Assembly: GCF_023065955.2 (NCBI RefSeq)
Contig: NW_026622985.1
Location: 71,599,931 to 71,663,930 of the forward strand
Direction of reading: 5' to 3'
Length of the DNA stretch: 64,000 nucleotides
From: Ursus arctos
Taxonomy: Eukaryota > Chordata > Mammalia > Carnivora > Ursidae
Below are positions 19,400-32,509 of this stretch, in pieces. Under the pieces are notes generated by a model that did not search any database, was not told the DNA's origin, and saw only the letters and a list, made by a program, of their open reading frames with translations. Numbering within the stretch: the stretch's first letter is position 1; each line of letters begins with the position of its first letter. A program made the position numbers and the translations under genes.

Positions 19400-22300
19400 G
19401 TTTTCAAAATATATACAATTTGTGATGTGGGATTTGGATTGGTAGGAGGAGATTTTATTTGGCCACTATTTCTGATGAAAGCAAGAAAGTAAACAGATAT
19501 GCTACTAAAAACAACAACAACAACAACAAAAAAGCAAACCCAACTGCATTTGTAGTGATTTAGCATCTAGATCCAGGAAACTTGCCCTTCTACTGTAACT
19601 CTGTGTTTATCATTCTGGAGGTGGTGCATTAAATGTAGTTGGAGGTGCTCCCCTGGAAGAGATGATTGAAAACCATTATTCATCCAGTAGAATTGGAGGG
19701 TCCATGTGAGGAACAAGTTAAAGAAGCTGCAAAGTCTCAGTTTGCAGAAGAATAGATCAAACTGAGACATCATTGCATCTTTAAATATTTGAAGAATTGT
19801 CAAGTAGAAGCAGCAGTTGAAGTATTTCGTGTTTTTTGACAATAACGGCTTTCCAAGTAAAGGCATTCTCTCCACAACACACTCCCAGCCATGGACACAT
19901 TTAAGGGGATAGTGAAGTTATTTAAGAAGGCTATCATTCCTTCATTGAGATAGACATTGGGTTACATGACTTTTCTGTTGCTAAGAGGATGTGATTATGT
20001 GTTTCCTGTACTATCTTTTATTTTTACTATGTTATACTGCTATGAGATTAAAAATGGCAGAGACTTCCAATTAACTTGCAAAGTGGCTAGTTTCTAATTC
20101 TCTGCTAGAGCACTGGCTGCTGCCTTGTGGATGATAACTTCATAATTGGCTCAAGTGGAAGTCTTATATATGGTTACAGTTGAATTAGTCCTGCTGAAGA
20201 CCCCTAAATATGAGGAAAATACAGAGATGTTAAGTGGTGTTTGGTGAGTCAAAGTATTAGAATGGTGGAAGGGAACTCACCATTTAGAAAACCAATTCAA
20301 ACAATATGTACCACACACTTCGTTATCCCTGCTTTATGTCTACTTCCCAAATGGCTAGAGGATACATTCTGTTTAATCATGTTGACCTATCTGATGTTGC
20401 CATAAATACAGTTGTCTTGCCTCATAATAACTTTCTTGTCATTCCAAAATAGTTTCCTCTTCCTCTCTGTGTATGATTCCATGTCATCTGGAGTTCAGTT
20501 TTTACAACATGATCTGAGTCATTTACTTATGAATTCTATTTGTCATCACTTTTTTTTGACATTAATCTTTTCAAATGTCTTAACATGTAGTCCACCTAAT
20601 GATTCTACACTTTGTTGCATCTGGGATTCAACTATGAAATACAATTTCATTCTTTGCTATACAATTTTTATTAAGTGAAATCTCGTAAGTTTTCTCACAT
20701 TGCTACTATTTTGCAAAAGTATTCTTAGAATCTTGAATTTTGTCAGAAAAGTTAGTGTTCCACTGTCCTCTAAGTAGAAATATACATTTTTAAATTATTC
20801 TCCATATTAATCAAGACATTAAGACATTTAAGATTATCTTAAACATCACTGTTACTGATTTGTATTTGGCAATAACGAACAGGGAAATCCTGCAAACAGA
20901 ATCGTGAGTATGGTAGGAATCTATTTAAGACTTGCAGTTGTTGATACATTCTGCTTGATAGCAATGGCAAATTTTGGATGGCCATAGATGGTTACTGGTT
21001 ATTGCTGTAGGTAATTATCTAATTTTCTCTATTGGAAAAAACTGATAATCTACCAAAAACAACTTATTCTTGAGAATGACCAAATTGACTTAGGTCAGTT
21101 TTTAGTATCCATTAACATTATAAGAGCATATTTCCAATCTAAAATTAACAACAAAAATAATTGAAAACTATTATTTATTCATACAAGTAAATATATATTT
21201 TTTGTTATATGTACCTAGTTTTATAAATGGCGTCTTTTTTGAGACTTTTTTCCTGACTACTAAACTTCATCTCAGACTCTGCTGCCTGGAAAATTCCTGG
21301 TGACACTGTTTTTGTTGTTGTGATTGTTTTGTTGTTGTTGTTTTGTTTTACTTCCAGTGTTTGTTTTAAAGCCCTCAGAGGTACAGATAAATCTAGGTTT
21401 CTTGATATCAATGGATTTTCTGTGCACTAGAACTTTATTAGGATATTTATAAAAACTATTTGGCTTCAAGTGACAAATATTAAGACATAATATATGGAAT
21501 ATTTTTATTTTTAAAACTACCAATGAAATAAAAAGTATTTCCTTTTTTTTTTTAACAAAAAGGGCAAGTATGTCTTTACAGCCTACCTCCTAAACAGAAA
21601 GACATGTTTTTTTTAGAATTTGTAATGGTCTAATAGTCAAAGGAAAAAAAAAATCTTTGAAATTTAATTATTGAAATGTGTCTAGGTACTTTACCAGCTT
21701 TTAACCTTCAATTATTTAAATTGTTTATATGTGTCATATGAACATCAAGAGTATTTTATGACTTTTCCTTATTATGAATTATTCACTCAGATATTAAAGT
21801 ATAATTATATTATATGATATATATTTTCCCTATGGTATTGATTATTATTACTTTTTGCCACTATAATTGTCATTCCTTTTTTTTTTTTTTCTCTTTTCTT
21901 TTCCTGTTGATTGCTATTTCTTGTGTCATACCAAATACCAGAAATTTGGACAACTTCCTAGATAATTGACAAAGGAAAAAATGATTTTTGCTTATTAAAT
22001 TTCTCAGTTATCTGCTTTATTATTCATTCCTATTAAAAGAATATAGTATAGTATGGTATAAAAAAACACAAATTGAGAAGAAGACATTAGACCTGGGTTC
22101 ATATCCTTGAGAAACTCAATCATTTATTCCCAAAAGGTATATGACTCTCCGATATACTAATGGGACATAGTTTATGAATTACTGAGTCAAAAAGAAATGG
22201 AAAATTTTCCCTGTAAGAATGCACTAAGAAAAGAGGAGGAAAAATTATGGAATGATAACAGAAAAAGGAAATTAAAAGGCACAGGGGCATGGATTTGAAA

Positions 22301-25300
22301 TTAAATTTTGCCGCTATGTGGTTTGAATAACATGCAGCAAGCCGACTAACTTTTTCAAGGCTGTGTGTATGTGTGTTTGCCTGTGTGTGGTTTTAAATCT
22401 ATGTAAGTAGTGGAAGAAGGGAGAGTTCAACGTGAAATCAAATGCACCACAAAGTGGTAATACAGTAGGAGTTTAAGTTGCACTAATGATTTTTAAAATG
22501 TTGCATCTATTGCAATTCTTCTTTGTATTAAACATGCACACAATAAATCCGAGGCAATGTGAATCATTGCTTACATAGCATCCTCTAGTCAGGTATTTAT
22601 TCAAAACTTAGATTTTTTAGGTCAAAATTAATTGCTGAAATTTCTCTGTTGGGAATTGTTTTCTTTTAACCTTTTTAGTTCTTCATAATATTATATACTT
22701 CTTGCCTTTGGAGAATTGAAGAGAAGACAGTTACATCAACAGAATTTGCACCATTCTTAAAGATTTTAAACTGTTGACTCCTCAAGGCAAGGCCTAATTA
22801 TTTTGCAAATGTGAAGACAAAATGAAAAGTTAGCATGTTTAATGAAGATATAAATTTGATGATAGAGGAATCCTTTCCTATATTTTTGCAGCATTTAAAT
22901 GGTAATTATGTAGTTTTGCTTTTAACAAAAATTGGCCTTTTCAGTACTTTAAGAAGCTTGGCCTATAAAAGATCTGGCTTTAATATACAACAAAAAAATG
23001 TAATCCACAAAACAACTCTATCTTCCTGTAAAATTAATTAGCTGTTTAACCACTTTTGAACTTTAGAAGTTACGTTTTTAAAACCCTTGGGTTAATTTCT
23101 GTGAGAGAACAATATGAACAGATGTGTGATTAAAAATTATTTAAAATAATAATGGCCCAAATAATTGTGCTTAATGTAGAAAATCAGAAGGAAGGTTGCT
23201 GTAAAAAACTCCATCAGGGACATGAATGGGCAAATCCTCTTTTTTTCCTCCTTCGTGGGCACTCAATAGGTATGATTTGCTTTGCTTTGCTGTATTGGCA
23301 AAGTCTATATTAAAAAGTTCAAGGAATTTCGGGTCTCAAAATAAGTTTAGGCTTGGGCCTGGGGATTTGACAGACATAAACAGTTAATCTAAGCATCAAG
23401 ATTAACATCGCATTTAGAAGCATTCTCATTATGTAGATAGACAGCTATAATTTATTTCCTTACTTCCTTCTTCCTTTCTTCTCTCCTTCATTTGAATGAT
23501 CAGAAAGATACTGAGGATTGTATATTTTATAAAACTTTATTGTCATGGTGATAGGTGGTATCGATTTGTTATGTATGCACTAATATTAATTTTAAATCTA
23601 AAGCTTTGTTTATAGCTGGGTTCTTGAAATACATTTGCTATTTATTGGAATGTAAATAAATTGAAAGATATCCATAACATTTCTTTGGAATTTTTGTTTA
23701 ACTTTATTAAATGGAAATATTATTCACAAACGTCTTGGGATAGGATAGTCAAGAGGACAGAGAACTGTACGATAAGACTACTCAAGATCACAGAAGTATT
23801 CCAATGGGTTATTTGCAGACCTAATCAGATATATATCTCAGGAAGAGTACTGGATAAAATGCAACAAGCTGAATCAATAAAAGGCACTTTTGAATTTAGA
23901 AATTTTTTTTAACAGAGAGAGCACCTAGTCATTCTGTTCTTTCACATAAAATTTTAGCCAAAGCAAATATTTTAACCAAACAGTCAATAGAGTGTCTGTC
24001 TTTCCAGTGGAAACCTCTTTCATTTCTGATTATTTAAATTTTAGTTCCTTTTTTCTGGTACTGAAAAAAGGGTTTCAGGCCTAATTATGTCATTAACTCT
24101 TTGACATTGATTATATGAACAGATTTGTATTTACTCTTTTCTTACAGAGCCATTGTGATGAATACATAATATAAAATACTTGCAGAATCTATGAAATATT
24201 TGAAGTACTATAATAATACCAGAAATTATCAAAGAAAAAATATAGTAAAGTACAATGTGTTTTGTGTACTTTTTAAAAATCAGAAATTAATATTACCTAT
24301 CTCTACTAAACGGAAAAGTAAGTGAATAACATGTGGTTGTGATAATGTTAACTGTATTTAACTTCATTCTGAGCTATAAACATTGATGCTAATTGTATCA
24401 TGAGAACCTATTCGTTCATTCTACAAATATTATGGGTGAAGTACTGGTAAAGCTATATGAAAGAAGACAAAAAAGAACTTGTAAAAAACACTGTCTTATA
24501 ATCAAGAAAGTACACGTATATATTTACACATTAAGGAATGAGAATCATCAATGAAAAAATTATAAATATACGGTAGAAGACTTGGAGTTTAAAAGGAAAA
24601 GAGAGTTTTTGTGATTGTCAATATTATGGGACTCTCATGGCTGAGATTTCTAAGTTAGATAAAATTTAGAAAAATTACATGTTCATAAGCCATTTCAGTA
24701 TTAGGCCAGATAAAGAGTCTGCAATACTAAATACTCTAAATGGAGTATTTAGCGATTTTAAAGTAATTATCAAAGGATCAAGACTTATACCTACCATGTT
24801 GGAATTTATTTTGGGCATTATCAAGTTTCCCATTCTCTGTGTCTGTAATTTCTTACCATCTTAAAAGATTAAACACTTAAAATTATTTAATTCTTTATCT
24901 TCTATTGTCTTATTAATTCTTTTACTGTTCTTTTGTGGTTATCCTAAAGAGCAAAACTTGCAACTTCTATTTTTTTTTTTTTTTTACACCACATGGTATG
25001 AATTAGTAGTTTACTCCTTCCCAGGTAATGCAGATATCTTTAGAACTTCAATAGTCACCATTAAACACGTGTGGCCATTTGAACATGAGTCAAGCTTCAA
25101 TAAAAAATTCAGTCTCTCAGTTGCATTAGTCACATTACTAGTGCTCAGTGGGCACAAGAGACTAGTGTCTACCCCATTGGACAACTCCCAGTTGAAAATT
25201 TGCATACTGCAGGCAGTTCTACAAAGGAGCACTGCTTCACAACACTTCAATTCTTTTCCCTACTTTCCTGTATTATGTATTGTTATCAACTTGCACATTA

Positions 25301-25540
25301 GTTTTGCATATATTTAACCTCTACTAGATTTACTATTATTGCTTTTGTATAGTCAATATTTATTTATATTTATCTACATTTATAACATTTCTATTGCCCT
25401 TCCTTTCTTCCTCCCTACATTAACATGTTTTATCGGAATATTTTTTTTTCTTTTTTTTTCTTTTAACCTGAAGAACTCCATTGGAATTTAGGTTAGTTCA
25501 GGAAGAAAAAAAAGTGATAAAATCTCTGATTTTGATAGCC
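19400..25540. other. About 6 kb of unassigned AT-rich sequence
   Basis: I see no gene, young repeat or RNA gene. Simple tracts include an AAC run at 19508-19531, GTTGTT-rich sequence at 21312-21345, poly-T at 21881-21891 and 24969-24985, and a TTCCTTCTTCC tract near 23462. ORFs of 60-119 codons (for example 24958-25317) lack domain features and have AT-driven composition. It is the longest interval in the window free of recognisable SINE or L1 insertions. Confidence 0.45.
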
Positions 25541-25544
25541 TGAA

Positions 25545-25925
25545 AATTCCTTTTTTTTCATCTTTAGTTTCTCTTGGAAGAAATAGAAATGTATGTTGAC
25601 AGTTGTTTTAAAGAAGTTATTAAACATTTTAAAGAAGTTATTCTATTTTTCTGAGGTTTCTTCTTTATAAAGTCAGCCCTAGCCGCACTGCTATTCCTTT
25701 GAGGATAATATCCTTTTTTTCTCTGGCTGCTTAAGTATTTTCTCTCTCTCTTTGACAGTCATTAGTTTTACTATGAGGTACAAAGGAACAGAATGTATTT
25801 ACTCTAGCTGAGTTTCAAGCAGGAAAATCTGATAAATCTATCGTTTGTATCTCATTTCAGTTTTGAAAAACTCTAGCCTAATAGTTACTCTAATTTTCCT
25901 GTTCTGTCTCTAACCCCTGACAGGT
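25545..25925 (-). mobile_element. L1M/HAL1-like ORF1-region fragment, minus strand
   Basis: TTTTTCTCTGGCTGCTTAAGTATTTTCTCTCTCTCTTTG with GGATAATATCC upstream, CATTAGTTTTACTATGAGGT downstream, resembles the reverse of the L1M/HAL1 ORF1 region. It may extend further right. Confidence 0.45.
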
Positions 25926-25929
25926 AAAG

Positions 25930-28795
25930 ATATATATTATTTACACACAGGTTTTCATTTTTATTTTTGTTTTTGTGCTGCCTGGTTCAGAGCTATTGTG
26001 TAAAAGAATGCTCTAGCCATCCATTTGCATGTGGGACATTAGTAGGATAGATGGGCTCATCTGTCTGGAAAGGTGATCAGGGATTTCAGGATATAAAATT
26101 GACTTGGAGCTACTTCCAACCAGGCACATTTGCCAGTGAAATGACCCATTCAGCTGTAATGAGGTGGAGTCACTTCCCAGAGCCAGATCTTTGGGCCATC
26201 TCCCTGGAGTTGCTCAGGGACCTCAGGTGAAGTGTGGGTGGGACTGGTTTCTGGTACAGCTCCTGGTTAGACTAGGGTTTCTTTTAAAATCTAAAATATC
26301 TTTCTGGTTCTTTTTTTTGGAGATGTTAGTTCTTTACTAAAATTCCCCTACCTGGTCATCTACTTATTTGAACATAAAAATCACAGGTATTCTATAGGTC
26401 ATCTCTGATATGTCCAAAATAAATCAATCATCTGTGGGTCTTCTAGTCTGGAAAAGAGCTTCCAAGTATGTGAGGACTACACTTTTGCCTGGAACTCTAG
26501 GGAATTCTAACCCAGTTTTACAGAATATATTACAATTTTATATATTTTCTTTTTACCCACTTTTATGGCACTCACCACTGCTTGTGCTTTGCGACAGGTG
26601 AAATTGTTCTTGTGCTTCCTCATTTCTTGGAGAGGTTCGTTCCACGTTCGAATTTGGTTCACGTGGTTGACTTGTGATCTCACATCTCTGATGCACTCAA
26701 GAAAAGTTATGCTTTTGTAGATTATCTTGTTGTTATCATGTGAGTGAGGCTCTCCGGTAGCGTCCTAATCTTAATTGAAGCAGAACTCTCCTGTGGATTT
26801 TAACATAAAAGAAAATAACAGCATATTAATTTAATTTCTGTATTCATTTTTATCCCAAATTATATTATCTAATATAAATACTTATTGAAATAAAATCCCC
26901 TAAATAGTAGTAAACTTATTAATGATTAGGAAAAGGAACAACAAATCAGTGCCTAGTGTTAAAACTTTAAATTTACATGCAGGAAAATGGAAAAAGAAAT
27001 TAGCAGACAGGAAATCTAATACCAACTATCTTACTGACTCTGCATGATGTTATTTCTTAGTCTCAGGTTTTCAAAAGTCAAAATAAAAAGTATTAAATCC
27101 AGAATCTAAATTCTTCATGTCTCTACTCATTCTGCCACCTCCTTTCTCCCCAGTGCATACACACATGTCCTGAACTCTGGTCTTACCAAACTACTACATA
27201 CAGTTTCTACTTGTGAAAAAAACTAGTGTATAAATATGATATACCTTTTGACAATCTTAAATTGGATGATTTTGTTTGTTTTCTACTGACTCTACACTGA
27301 ATTACTTTCCCCCTTTGCACTTTGTATTCTCAACGAGGTAAAGCAAAGTTTGTTTGCAAACAAAATCAGGTTGTGATACTGCTGGCAGGTGATTAAATGA
27401 TATTTCTAATAAATGATGCAGGGTATTAGAAATGGATCATTTTAATACTTGTGGATGTCCATGCCTTCAGGTTTGACAAGATACCTAATTTGTTCTACAC
27501 CTATAATCGTGGACACATGTATCCTAATACATCTCTCTACATAGGTGATGTTTCATTCTCTTTTCCTTCTAATAAATCTGTTCACTCCAGCATTCAAATA
27601 TTTATAGCTGTTCCTTCTTTGGGTTTTCTAGTATACTTGGGGTAGTAAAATAAATTGGGAGACCAAAAGTTAAGTGCCTTTAACAACCAGAGAGGCCCAA
27701 TGACCGTCTTCAAATACTTCCCCTGAAGGGACCTAATATTGTTATAAAATTGAATTGTTACATGAAAGTAAGAAAAAAACAACAAGGAAAACAGTATGAA
27801 TTGTGTTTTCTTGGCAGGTTTGGTAATAGATTTGACAATTCTGTCATCCAGTCATAAACCTCCAATTATGTCCAAGGCACTAGAGCCATTTCAAATATCA
27901 AAGGCTTCATTCACTCAGTGTCAAATCATTCAATGTCCTCCTTCTTGTGTCAATAACTAGTTTAAAAGTGAAGATGGCACGTAGAAGCAATCTATATAAC
28001 CTGACATTATTTAGACATCCAGGACAGGATTTTAAGTGTAGCAATATCACTTCACGATGGAATATACCAATGAAGTGCTCTTCTCATTAATTATATTTAT
28101 GACATTTTTATAAAAGCAAAATGTAATCAGTGAACTCTGTAAGCTTGCAGCCTGCCAAATGTTGTAGCAATGTTATATAGATTAATTTGGTTTGGTTCTG
28201 AACAATAACAATAGAAACATTAATATTAATTTATCATATGAATTAAAATGACCTAAGCATTGTTAATTCACTTTCTAGCTAAATTCAATGGTAAGGTTGA
28301 AATAATAATTGTGTGAAAATGAATTTAATCATATTTAACATGTGAGTTTAGTCATTATTTAGAACATTCTCACATATTATCATTTCCTATATAATTATAA
28401 AATCTGAGAGACTGTATATTTAACAATTGCTTAAACATCTACATATCTGGATTAGAGGCAAGGATGAATTATTTTAGTATTTGATTACAATATAAAGTTG
28501 TTTTCTTCTGATTTGCATGTACTGTATTACTGAAAGCCTAAAACAAAACTAAAATTTTACTGAGATGAATTCTTTGCATATAAATAATCATCATCTCTGA
28601 CTTTATCTAGAAATGTAGTTGCATTTGATCTAAAGAAATTCTGCATAGATTTGGGGGTTTCTGTACTTCATAAAATAAAATGATAAAATTGAGGAAGAAG
28701 CATTAGACTACCTTGGGTAGCAGGAATTATGTGGGAAAAAAACTTAGATATTGTCTGTGAAGCAGACTTAGTTATATATAACATATATTTAATAT
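25930..28795. other. Unassigned non-coding sequence
   Basis: Bases 26000-26280 are less AT-rich and end in short GT-rich sequence, but show no ORF or repeat family I can name. The rest is AT-rich without features. Confidence 0.4.
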
Positions 28796-28797
28796 GC

Positions 28798-29100
28798 TTA
28801 TATATTTGTTTTATTGAGATATAATTGATATATAAAATGCTGTGTATATTTAATGTGAATAATTTGATTAGTTTGCACATATGCATACACTCATGAAACC
28901 ATCCCCACAATCAGCCTTCTTCAAAAGTTTCCTTATGTCCTTTTATAGTTTTTCTTTTTTGTTTGTTTTTTTGTTTGTGTGAGATGAATACTGTTTGATT
29001 TCACTTACAAGATGAATCTAAAATAGTTAAACATATAGCAGCAGAGAATAGAATAGTGCTTGCCAGTGGCAAGAGAAGAGGGAAATACAATTTAGTTACA
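28798..29100 (-). mobile_element. Old L1 3' end with inverted 5' part
   Basis: 28798-28945 (TTTTATTGAGATATAATTGATATATAAAATG...) is the reverse of an L1MB-type 3' UTR end. 28980-29100 (TGATTTCACTTACAAGATGAATCTAAAATAG, AGAATAGTGCTTGCCAGTGGC) is the preceding L1 segment in plus orientation. The 3' end at left in minus orientation followed by the upstream part inverted is a twin-priming layout. Confidence 0.65.
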
Positions 29101-29309
29101 TATTGAATTTTCAATCAAAGTAGTCTAGGAAGCTTTCAACAAACCATTTCAGTCATAGAATAAAATACACACACACACACACCCCTTACCTTATTCAGTC
29201 ATTATCACTTAATACTTTACTGTGTATCCTGTACTTAGGAACCCCAGACTCCATACAACCTACCAACCCTTTTAGTCTTTATTGCAGTGATGCAGTTACA
29301 ACAGTATCT

Positions 29310-29916
29310 TTTTAAAAAAAGATTTTAAAGCAGCCAAGATGCCCTTCAACAGATGACTGGATTAAGAAGATGTGGTCCATATATACAATGGAATATTACT
29401 CAGCCATCAGAAAGAATGATTACCCAACATTTGCAGCAACATGGACGGGACTAGAGGAGATTATGCTAAGTGAAATAAGTCAAGCAGAGAAAGACAATTA
29501 TCATATGGTTTCATTCATTTATGGAACATAAGAAATAGCAGGAAGATCAGTAGGAGAAGGAAGGGAAGTTTGAAGGGGGGGTAAACAGAAGGGAGAATGA
29601 ACCATGAAAGACTATGGACTCTGGGAAACAAACTGAGGGCTTCAGAGGGGAGGGGTTTGGGGGACTGGGATAGGCCGGTAATGGGTATTAAGCAGGGCAC
29701 ATATTGCATGGCGCACTGGGTGTTATACACAAATAATGAATCATGGAACATTACACCAAAAACTAAGGATGTACTGTACGGTGACTAACATAACATAATA
29801 AAAAATTATTATTAAAAAAAAAAGATTTTAAGTAATCTCCACACATGGGGCTTGAAATTACAACCCCAAGATCAAGAGCCACACACACTATGACTGAGCC
29901 AGCCAGATACCTCTGG
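29310..29916 (-). mobile_element. SINEC, minus strand, split by a young L1
   Basis: The left piece is TTTAAAAAAAGATTTTAA. The right piece, 29817-29913, has GATTTTAAGTAATCTCCACAC, ACAACCCCAAGATCAAGAG and GACTGAGCCAGCCAGATACC, the older carnivore SINE form. An imperfect target duplication, ACAGTATCT (29301-29309) and ACAGTATTT (29917-29925), flanks the whole unit. Confidence 0.85.
29329..29816 (+). mobile_element. Young 5'-truncated L1 3' end, plus strand
   Basis: It begins in the ORF2 C-terminus (CAGCCAAGATGCCCTTCAAC, TATACAATGGAATATTACTC, AAGTCAAGCAGAGAAAGACAA), continues through the 3' UTR with its G-rich tract, and ends GTGACTAACATAACATAATAAAA plus poly-A. A 15-bp target-site duplication, AAAAAAAGATTTTAA, lies at 29314-29328 and 29817-29831. 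Confidence 0.95.
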
Positions 29917-29929
29917 ACAGTATTTCATG

Positions 29930-32090
29930 AATCTGTTGGGGATAAAAGTCAAAATAAATGTAATATTCATAATATTCAAGTATACTGGCCAAATTCTAAT
30001 CATGACTTCTGTTCTTAAGTGTATTAGGTCAGGTTAACAAAGCTGTCAGTACATAAAAATATCTGTTAAGTGATATGGGTTGAAATCTTTATTTCAATTA
30101 ACAAATTATAATAAAAACTGATTTGACATCTAGCAACAGAAAACCTCTCAGATGTTCATCACTCTAAATATGTTTTTAACCAGAATCTTGTCATAAAGTG
30201 AGAACCAAATTCAAACAATCGAAAGATGCATATAAATTACGATCTTTTCTTAGCTTCATGACTACTAAAAAAATAGAAAGAAATTATAGAATAATTCCTG
30301 TAGAGAAAGATGTGCATATTAACAGAAATATGGGCTAAGCTATCATAGGTACGCCTCAGTGCATCCCCATTAGTATAAATTAATAGGCCAATCCATAACT
30401 AGAGATCATCCACAGGAGGAAGAAGAATATTGGAAGAATAAATATTGCCTTTTATTTACAATGCAGATCACTGAGGGAAAAGAACTGCTTTGATTAGGAT
30501 CATTTAGTCATCTTTCTGGGATGTGGTAGAAAATGTTGAAATCATTTAAGCAGATCACGTAAAACATGTCAAATATTTTTTAGTAAGAGTGTGAGTTTAG
30601 AAAGAAAGCAGAGCAGTGAAACAATTAATATTCAGTCCAGTGTGTTTGCATTTGTATTTACAATGCCTGGTCTGGGTGTTGAATGAATATAACTTTGCAG
30701 ATACTGTTGCAGATACCTCTGCTGTTACTTCATTTAGAGTCTCTTGTGGTCGAAGATGCCTGACTTCTTCTTCTTCTTTTTTTTTTTAATGAGATTTTAT
30801 GCCTCTGCCTACTATGAAAATCTCGTTTGGGAGAATATAGTATAAGACTGTAAGTAGGTACCTAAGAAGTCACATATAGTTTGTTACTTGTATCCCCAAT
30901 CTCACATTGAATGTGATGCATAGGTTTATTCTGGAAAGGTAAACTGTTGTGAGCTGGCCACACTTATTGGTAACAGTGTTATAAAGCAGTAGTTTCCAAC
31001 TTACTTGAATATGAGGGAAAATACATATTTTTAGCATTTGTACATTAAAAAAATACATTATGAAAAAGACCAAATAGTAGATAGCAATATTTTAAAATTA
31101 ATTAGCATACTATTAATCAAAGCATTCATATACTCCAAAGACTATATAGTCATGTGAAATGTTACAACAGTACATAGACAATGCTTGGTAACTATTTGTG
31201 TAAGAGGCCAACTGAAATAAGCTCGTTACTCCCCAGGCATCTGAAGCCCATAAACTGGGCTTATATCTAAGAGATCTCTTTCTCTTTTGCTCTCTTTCTC
31301 CCTCCTAGTACTCTCCTTTTGTTAGCTTTTCTCATTAATTATCAATAATTCTTTTTTTGGTATCAATTAGAATACCTAAAATAAAGGGTATGATTTTTGT
31401 CAAAGGTTTTAATAAAAAGTGTGAAGTCACTGAGCCAAAACACAAAATATGAGTTGTTCACATACAATATTCATATATGCTGAAGTAGTTATCCAAGGTC
31501 ATTTGGCAACTACCTCTTATCTAAAGATAGGGTACAAGTTAAAGTATAAGTATATACTAGGACTATGTAGGAAAAAATCATCTATGAAAAACTTTTCTAA
31601 TAAGACAAATATGTGCTAGCTATAAACGTACTATACTTGACGGCTAAATAATTTCACTCTCTTGTAATTGATACTTTAGTGTAAACAAAATGTTTTTAAA
31701 AATTTTAATCAGCTACAAGTTTACTGTGATTGTAATCTTCTTATGAGAGTTAATTTTCTAGAGTCAATGTGTTAATCGAACTAAGTCATGTAAGACATAA
31801 ACATAATCATACAATGTGTTCATTTTCCCCCATTGCACAAGAGTATTTGATTACATATTTCACGCACTTCATTCAAAAGCTAACAATCTATTAGAGAAGA
31901 TCAGCCACATATAGGAACAACCATAACAAAGGGTATAAAATGATGAAGTTAGAGATGCTTGCACAGATACATTGTCACACACACACACAAAAAGAAGCAA
32001 ATACCACCAATTTCAGCCATTACAGACCAATTTCAATAGTGGAAAATTAGATAAAATAGCTATCTCAATAAACAAAGGTATTTTAAATCT
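29930..32090. other. Unassigned AT-rich non-coding sequence
   Basis: No gene recognised. A TTC/T-rich tract lies at 30764-30788. Bases 31860-31960 may be a weak extension of the L2-like piece that follows. Confidence 0.4.
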
Positions 32091-32094
32091 GAGT

Positions 32095-32500
32095 AAATTA
32101 TTGAGAGAATGCTGTGTGCCAGGCACTGTGCTAAATACTAATGAAAGCACCATAACTAAGAAATAAATTTTGTGCTCAAAGAAGGTGCTTGCATAAAGAG
32201 GCATATATGAAATAAAACTTTTATAAGATTTTTTGTTAATAGATATAATAAAGGCAAAGGATAACATATACAGAAGATACAAGTTTTAAGTACAAATATA
32301 AATGGAGTTTAGTAAGTGGAGTGAATAATTCTATCAATGGCAGGGAAGGAATGTTCCATAAAGGATAAGCATGTGTCTTGAAGAGGAATGGTGTTCACCA
32401 GTCAGATAGGAGTAGGAAGAGTGTTATAGGTAAGGAAAAACCATGGACAAAGCCACAGATGCTTGCAAGGGAGTCATTGTAGGTAGAAAATAATTTTTGA
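32095..32500 (-). mobile_element. L2 3' fragment, minus strand
   Basis: GTGTGCCAGGCACTGTGCTAAATACTAATG is the start of an L2 3' end in reverse. It is followed by TTGTGCTCAAAGAAGGTGCTTG and, after 32340, by a GGGAAGGAATGTTCCATAAAGG block like the L2 GGAAGAGCATTCCAGGCAGAGG segment. Confidence 0.55.
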
Positions 32501-32509
32501 GGTTTGGTG

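Noticed and set aside
24958..25317. A 119-codon ORF with a hydrophobic start
   Set aside because: The start follows a poly-T tract that codes for the phenylalanine run. No family feature, and the opposite strand is also open.
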